Of a DNA stretch of 64,000 nucleotides, positions 58,575 to 64,000 are shown piece after piece; within the stretch, counting starts at the first letter, position 1, and every line of letters starts with the position of its first letter. Location of the stretch: assembly GCF_030867095.1 (NCBI RefSeq), contig NC_081826.1, positions 43,006,001 through 43,070,000 of the forward strand, given 5' to 3'. The translations under genes were made by a program, and so were the position numbers. The notes under the pieces were generated by a model. That model was given only the letters and a program-made list of their open reading frames with translations. It was not told the DNA's origin and searched no databases. This stretch comes from Alligator mississippiensis. Its lineage: Eukaryota > Chordata > Crocodylia > Alligatoridae.

Positions 58575-61500
58575 CTAAAAGTAAAGTTTTGCCATTGCTT
58601 GAAGAAACTTCTTTTTTCGTCTCTGTGCCGCAAGCTGTAATACTTCCTCTGGATTGCTAGCATTCAGTTCTGTCTGGCCAATAGCTTTAATCTTTAAAAA
58701 CAAGAGAGAGGGGACCAAGAATGAACTTTTGCTAGTAATGCTGATTTTTAAAAGCAGGATATCACATTATATGACATGGTCTGTGCTATCACTCTAGTCA
58801 TCACTACTTGACTACAAAAGTAAACTTTGCTATAACTACAAACCCATGGGACACCTGCATAGTAGAGTACTAAAAATGTATAAAAGCATTTGGGTGAAAA
58901 CTAAACACCTCTCAACCACAACAAGAATTGCTTTAACTTACTGCTATTTGTCTCTTGTCTGTCTCTCCTCTCTTATGGTGGAGATCTGAAGGAGAGTCAA
59001 GAAAAGGAAGTACTTGTGTGTGCATACATACATCACAGCTAGGGCAGTTCTTAGAGCCAATTTCCAAAATACCCAATCAAAATGCAAGAACAACTTGTAG
59101 CAGATTTAGGTACAAGTATTTTTCAGGAAACAAACCTTTCCCAGACAAGTCAGTCAACTACACTGCATGTTTCTTAAAAAGATCTTCCTTCACCCCCATC
59201 CTTTAGACCCCTGAAGAGGGAAGTAACATTCATTTTCAGCTTGTTAATATGAAATTGACAAGTCACATGCCAATGATAAAGCTGTAATTTTTAAAAAATC
59301 TACATATCCCTATCAGCTGCTTTGTATCAATTCTTTCTAATCCAAAGGATACATGTCAAATATTCCAAAATGGTGACATCCCAGATGTACTCATAGTAGG
59401 AATCCATGGCATCATGGCTGAAAAGCAGAATATCAAATAACTCAATATTATATCTAAAAGTGTAAAGATATTAAGTGCATATTGTCAATAAAACACTTAC
59501 CTATTTTGTTCCTGTAATGCTTTAAATGCTGTTTTATAGTCTATTTCTCTGAGGAACTGGCACAAAATTGCTACCTGTAAGACAGAACATTTAGTCCAAT
59601 AATTCTTAACCTTATTAGACTCAAGGTATCCCTTAGCTTGGAGGCACCCCTCAGGCAATGCCAGCTCAAGTTTTCACTTTTTTTTCTTTTTTTTTTTTTT
59701 ACTACAGGAGAGCAACAGAAGACTTGCTCTTAAGACCACAACAGGGCACAACTTTAATTTTTTTTTTTTTCCAAGTTGAACTTGGGAAGGGAATATAGAA
59801 CTTCTCTAACAAGAGGGCTGATTTAATCACAGACCAGTTCTCCCACCACCAGAAGTGGCAATTTGCCTTCTCTAGGAATCTGAGACTAGTGGGTTTCTAT
59901 CCTTAGTCTGGGTGACAATTCCTTCCCTTTTAGTAAGACACTTATGGGACAGACCTGATCCAAATCCCTACCATGTCACAGACCAAACTGGACTGCCAAG
60001 TGCAGTCAATTCTGGCAAGAACTGCCTCTACAGCTTGACACTATTCTGGTTACGTGCATAGCCTTGGGGCTGAAAAGAGGCTATGCACTTACCTAAAGTA
60101 GGGTTGTTGGTTGTAGCCATGTTGGTCTAAGGACAAAGGCAGACAAGATTCTTTGAGTAGATGCAGTATCTTTTATTAGATCAATTAAATTGTTCTTTGC
60201 AAGCTTTTGGGCACAAATACCTTTCTTCATGCATATAGATTGTGAGATCTCCCAGACAGAATAGAAGTCAAAATGCAGCTCTGTGAAAATTCAGATGTGT
60301 GGCAGTGAGGATCAGAGAGGTAGAAGACAATAGGTGTAAGAAAGGTTGGGGGTAGTGAAAGGGAAATGTTGAACTGGTGGTAAAAGAATGTAGCAGGTAA
60401 AACAGACAGGTTACCTAGGGTTATCAGATATCAGGCAGGTTATAATGTGCCATAAATCCAATATCTGTATTTAGTTCATTATTTTTTGTATCCAGTAGGT
60501 TGCTGAAGTAGAGTTCATAGGCTCCCCTGTAAAAGATGTTTTGTAAATTCCCTTTGAGGATCAGAACTAAGAGATTAGAGAGTGGTTGTCTTGTGAGAAG
60601 TGTGCAACCACAGGTGATTGGGTATTTTTGTCTTTGACAGATTTTTTGGTTTGTGTTCATTCTGCTGTGTTGTTTTTTTCTACGTATTTTCCATCAGGGC
60701 ACTTGGTGCACTGGATGAGATGTATTGCATTTCTGCAGGTACAGGTATAAGAGCCAGGTGATGGTTCTGTTGAAGGGTGCAGTTATCGTAGGGGTGGTGG
60801 AGATGCGTTGGCAGGTTTTATGTTTTTTGTTCTGGCATGGTCTGGATCCATTCAGTGTGCTTTGGGCCATAGGAAGTTTGCTTCTGATAAGGTTGGCAAG
60901 GTTCAGTGCTTGTTTAAAGGCTAGATTGGGTGGTTCTGGAAAGACATGTTTAAGAATTGGGTCTTCTTCTAATATGGATTGCAATTGTTTGAGGATGTTC
61001 TGTACACGTTCCAGAGAAGGATGATTTGTCAAAATCAATTATATGCGATTTGTGAGGATTTTCTTTCTGTACTGCAGTAATTATGTGATGTCCAGGTGGC
61101 TCTTTCAAATGTATGATCTCTCTCGCTGGAGGAGCATCCTTATTGGGTGAAAGCCCTTTTGAGATTACCTGCAACTGTCACCTTACTATTCTTCTCAGTG
61201 AAGGTTCAGTAGTATCCAAGGGCTTGGCTGTATATTACAGCTTTCTCGGTGCGTTTAGGGTGATTGCTGGGTTTCTTGTATATGGTGGTTTTTATTTTAT
61301 CGTTCTGGATAGTCTGAGAGAGGGGTGATGGTTACTGAATTTGTGATGGAAATCAAATCAGCACCAACATTTCCTTTTTAGACACTATGATCAATATCCA
61401 GAATGGTAAAATACAAACCACCACATACAAGAAACCCATGGACCAACATACAGAGCAATCACCCTAAAGAACCTTGTCTGGGTGAGACAAGAACCTTGTT

Positions 61501-62732
61501 TCACATGCATCTACCCAAAATGTCTGCCTACACCTAAAATAGGCACTTATCTGGCAATGTAAACAGTGCTCCTTATTCATGCAGCCCTAAGATTAGCTCC
61601 AGCTTCTAATAACAGTCCTTTGACAGCTGCTTCCCCTTCACCATCTCTAGGCAGTTAGCTGGAGTAAAGTTATGTTAGAAAGCAGACAGAAGGGCTGAAT
61701 AATACTATGTACTTCAAGCAAAGCAGGTGTAGCACATACCATATTTACTCAACTATAAACACACCCCCTGACTATAAACCACACAGTCTTATTTTTGGAC
61801 TGCCCAGAGTCTAGGGTCTCTGAGGCTGGGGACTATGCACCTGATTCAGCATTCCATGTAGCAGGGCTGGCCTGATCCAGCTTAGAAGCTCCAAGGCTGT
61901 ATTGGGTCCACCCCTGTACACTCGCTCCAGGGCTGCATGTGGTCCCAGACTTCAATCACTCACTGGCTCTGGAGCCACATGCCGGGTCCTGAGCTGTAAG
62001 TTGGGTTAGACCCAGTGCGCTGAGTGCAGCTGCAGATCAATCACTCACACAGTTCTGATCCAGTGGTAGGGGTTGGGGAGAGAGTGGTGGCAGCATTAAA
62101 ATTGCCATTGCCACCACTCTGCCCCACCAAATTTCCTGAGGAGTCTTCTTCCCTCACATATCTCCACCCCCATTTTCCCCAGTTGATTTTGGGGAAAAGA
62201 GAAGTGGGTATATAGTAGCTTTTTCCATAGATAAGCAACAGCAACAAGTTGGCAGTGGCACTATGATTGTTATGCAGTTCAGTTAATTACGCCTTTACAC
62301 AGTAAGTATGTGTATGCACAAGTGGAACATGTTGTGCTTAGTTTCTATATCAGCCCTTGTTCTTTGAGGGGAGGGAGTGGTGGGTTTTTTTTTGCTTTTT
62401 GGTTTTTTTTGAGGAACAGAGTATAAAGAACTCTGAATTTAAATAAAAGAACATAAAACCTGGGCAGGGTAGTTTTTCTCAGTAAGCTTCAGTCAACATC
62501 AGTGTTTTTACTGCTCCTTTGGAGGCTCTACCACTACATTCTGATTGCAGAGTTATGAACCCACAGCAGCTTTTACACTGACAATTTGATTTTGAAGACA
62601 AAGTTTGCTCTCTCCTTGTCAAAATGTTTGACTTAAAAACAAATAGGTCTATATGACACTGGTGCCCGATTACTCTCTTACCTGTGTATGGCAGTTGAGC
62701 AAAGAGCAGCATTTTATCATTCTTTTTATCAC
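58575..62732 (-). CDS. INTS8: Integrator complex subunit 8, C-terminal 116 residues (five exons)
   Basis: Minus-strand exons in order of translation: 62732-62682, 59574-59501, 59417-59353, 58985-58942 and 58691-58575, all with GT-AG junctions and matching phases. They encode VIKRMIKCCSLLNCHTQ, then VAILCQFLREIDYKTAF, HDAMDSYYEYIWDVTILEYL, YLHHKRGETDKRQIA and a last exon ending QRRKKKFLQAMAKLYF before TAG. This is the highly conserved C terminus of INTS8, a scaffold subunit of the Integrator complex that links it to PP2A and acts in snRNA 3' processing and promoter-proximal termination. The sequence appears intact. The first exon in view begins at an acceptor (AG at 62733-62734), so the 5' part of the gene lies beyond the window. 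CCNE2 is convergent with it. Confidence 0.96.
59598..59757. mobile_element. hAT MITE of the TTCTCARCC-terminus family, truncated copy
   Basis: Starts CAATAATTCTTAACCTTATTAG followed by ACTCAAGGTATCCCTTAGC, the same order as the copy at 63229. It is interrupted by T runs and loses similarity near 59757. INTS8 intron. Confidence 0.5.
60106..61325 (-). mobile_element. Penelope-like retroelement, 5'-truncated
   Basis: Read on the minus strand, frame 61038-60694 shows LANLIRSKLP and RPCQNKKHKTCQ, the linker preceding a GIY-YIG endonuclease; another frame at about 60750-60680 reads IHLIQCTKCPDGKYV, the start of the GIY-YIG domain. Frame 60660-60424 gives RGAYELYFSNLLDTKNNELNTDIGF-like sequence, the C terminus of Penelope proteins. 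The far end (plus strand 60110-60240, with TCTTTTATTAGATCAA and GCAAGCTTTTGGGC) is the conserved 3' tail. The reverse transcriptase survives only as a stub near 61320. Frames are broken. INTS8 intron. Confidence 0.7.
61253..61468. repeat. Inverted duplication at the Penelope-like element's truncated end
   Basis: Left arm about 61253-61318 and right arm 61384-61468 are reverse complements: both carry ACCACCATATACAAGAAACCC-type sequence and CAATCACCCTAAA. The right arm has about 15 extra bases near 61440. The right arm reads FLDTMINIQNGKI on the plus strand, a reverse transcriptase stretch, so it is the same element in opposite orientation. Confidence 0.7.
61740..62240. repeat. Unclassified repeat-like block in an INTS8 intron
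   Basis: Begins CATATTTACTCAACTATAAAC, resembling a widespread amniote repeat terminus (TATTTACTCGATTATAA), followed by GC-rich non-coding sequence. No second terminus is clear. Confidence 0.35.
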
Positions 62733-63228
62733 CTAAGGTACAAAAAATGCAGAGGACAATTATGACATAGCTCCCAGAATGCTGATGCTTACATTAAGCA
62801 CATAATGACAACTTATTCTTGAAGAACTGGAGAACAGCATATATTATCTGAAAAATGCACCCCGCCCCCCGTATACTGAGTACTTGCTTTGCAGTGCACC
62901 AAAGCATCCTAGCCATATTTTAGAAGATCCCTGCCCCAGAATAGGTAACTCCTTAGATCCATGGAACCCTTAAACAACCTAAACTCACATAAAGTGATGT
63001 GGAAAAACATGGCTTTTCTGTTGTAGAAGTGATAGCAAGACTATGATAACCTAGCCCTGGCTCCCTGTCTACTCCCCCTCCCCCCATCCCCTTAAACTAA
63101 AAGTAGCTATTTGCTTGCCTCAATACAAGCATGAACCCAGCTGGCTTCTAAATCTCCAAACCAGGGAAAAATTTAATCACTCTCCTTTAGGTCCAGGCAG
63201 GTCATGGCAAAGCCATGATCTCCTACTG

Positions 63229-63522
63229 CAGTGGTTCTCAACCTTTTTAGATTCAAGGCATCTCTCAGAAAATTCCAGCTCTTAGTTTTCGCTTGTTCTT
63301 TGACTGCAGAAAAATAACAGTGCAATTCTTCTGTTGCAAAGAACTGGGTAAGACCATAATGGGTCAGAACATTTCATGCTATGAATTCCTATTTGAAATC
63401 TGTGTTTATCTTGCAAGTTGTGTGTAGGTGTTTGCACACCTAACGGTGTTAGTATCATGGGCACCATTAAAAGAATCTCAAGGCACCTCAGGGTACTGCA
63501 GAAGCCTGGCCAAGAATCACTG
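63229..63522. mobile_element. hAT MITE of the TTCTCARCC-terminus family, best-preserved copy
   Basis: Ends CAGTGGTTCTCAACCTTTTTAG and GGCCAAGAATCACTG are inverted. Flanks TCCTACTG (63221-63228) and TTCTACTG (63523-63530) match at 7 of 8 positions. Orientation is opposite to the copies at 9868, 28117 and 52137, with the internal marker on the minus strand. INTS8 intron. Confidence 0.8.
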
Positions 63523-63639
63523 TTCTACTGACTACAGTGACCGACAGGCAGCTCCCCCACTGCTCCTTATCACAATACTATAAGCAGTTTTATGATTAAC
63601 GTCTGAAATATTGTAACACTAAAGACAAGTCAACAGAGA

Positions 63640-64000
63640 AAGACCGGGCTGAAGTTGCATAGACGGTAGGGCTTTGCAAAACGGCACCATTCTGTTTCAA
63701 CGTTACAATGGAACAGCATTTTGTTTCGATTTGAAACCGCTATTCCATTTCGTTTAGTCAAAACAGTTTCGCTGTTTCAGCATTTCGCCCATAGGCTATA
63801 ACAGGGAATCTCAAAACAGCCTATAACTGTCATTTCTGACCTGATTTGGATGAAACTTGCAGGAATGGTAGCCCCTGCTAAGGCCACGAAGTCTGCCAAG
63901 TTTCAAGGAGATAGGTGCAGGGGCTTCTGGGTTCTGAGGCCCTGCACCTCTAGCTGTTGACAGGCAAAACTCGTGACATGGGTGAGTGACTGTGTGCATG
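63640..64000. repeat. Repeat-like sequence at the window edge
   Basis: GGGCTTTGCAAAACGGCACC followed by repeated TTTCG/GTTTC motifs and ATAGGCTATAACAGGGAATC has the look of an interspersed repeat, possibly a satellite-like or retroelement end. It runs off the window and cannot be classified. Confidence 0.3.

Noticed and set aside
61740-62240. Candidate additional INTS8 exon
   Set aside because: No frame matches Integrator sequence, and the exons on either side (62682-62732 and 59501-59574) join in phase without it.

Overview
This is a window of nuclear DNA from an amniote, most likely a crocodilian. It holds spliced vertebrate genes with GT-AG introns, two CpG-island promoters, and abundant CR1 LINEs, hAT, mariner and Tigger-like DNA transposons, old MIR-type SINEs and a Penelope-like element. 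The CR1 3' ends and the low decay of the copies fit a crocodilian better than a bird or squamate. The species call is an inference from repeat style, not from a search.

Three host genes can be read exon by exon. TP53INP1 (+) has a CpG-island promoter near 5.9-6.2 kb, a non-coding exon 1, coding exons at 15331-15442, 15955-16303 and 23205-23454 (236 aa), and a 3' UTR of about 3.1 kb ending near 26575. CCNE2, cyclin E2 (+), has a TATA/E2F/NF-Y promoter near 40.5-40.8 kb and eleven coding exons from 42340 to 57052 (410 aa), with poly(A) signals at 58358 and 58520. INTS8 (-) enters from the right: its last five coding exons (116 aa) lie between 62732 and 58575. This TP53INP1 - CCNE2 - INTS8 order, with CCNE2 and INTS8 tail to tail, matches the arrangement known in mammals.

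The rest is intergenic or intronic sequence dominated by transposable elements. 1-5.7 kb: intergenic, a small MITE, and two copies of an unclassified repeat, one split by a CR1. 6.2-15.2 kb (TP53INP1 intron 1): two large hAT elements, one carrying a mariner, plus a CR1. 16.3-23.2 kb (intron 3): a CR1 end, a long hairpin and a hAT MITE with a perfect target duplication. 26.6-40.2 kb: CR1s of several ages, a near-identical 279-bp duplication, MITEs and a Tigger-like remnant. 42-57 kb: CCNE2 introns with MITEs, a MIR split by a MITE, and a palindromic repeat. 59.6-64 kb: INTS8 introns with a Penelope-like element and further hAT copies.

TP53INP1 (stress and p53-induced, autophagy and cell-cycle arrest) and CCNE2 (G1/S cyclin) both act in cell-cycle control, but nothing here shows they are co-regulated. 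I found no undescribed gene system. The most interesting signals are the 279-bp templated duplication, the paired miR-155 sites in the TP53INP1 3' UTR, the tandem NF-Y module at CCNE2, the possible CCNE2/INTS8 3' overlap controlled by poly(A) choice, and the repeated inverted-duplication structure of a CR1 and Penelope-related copies.
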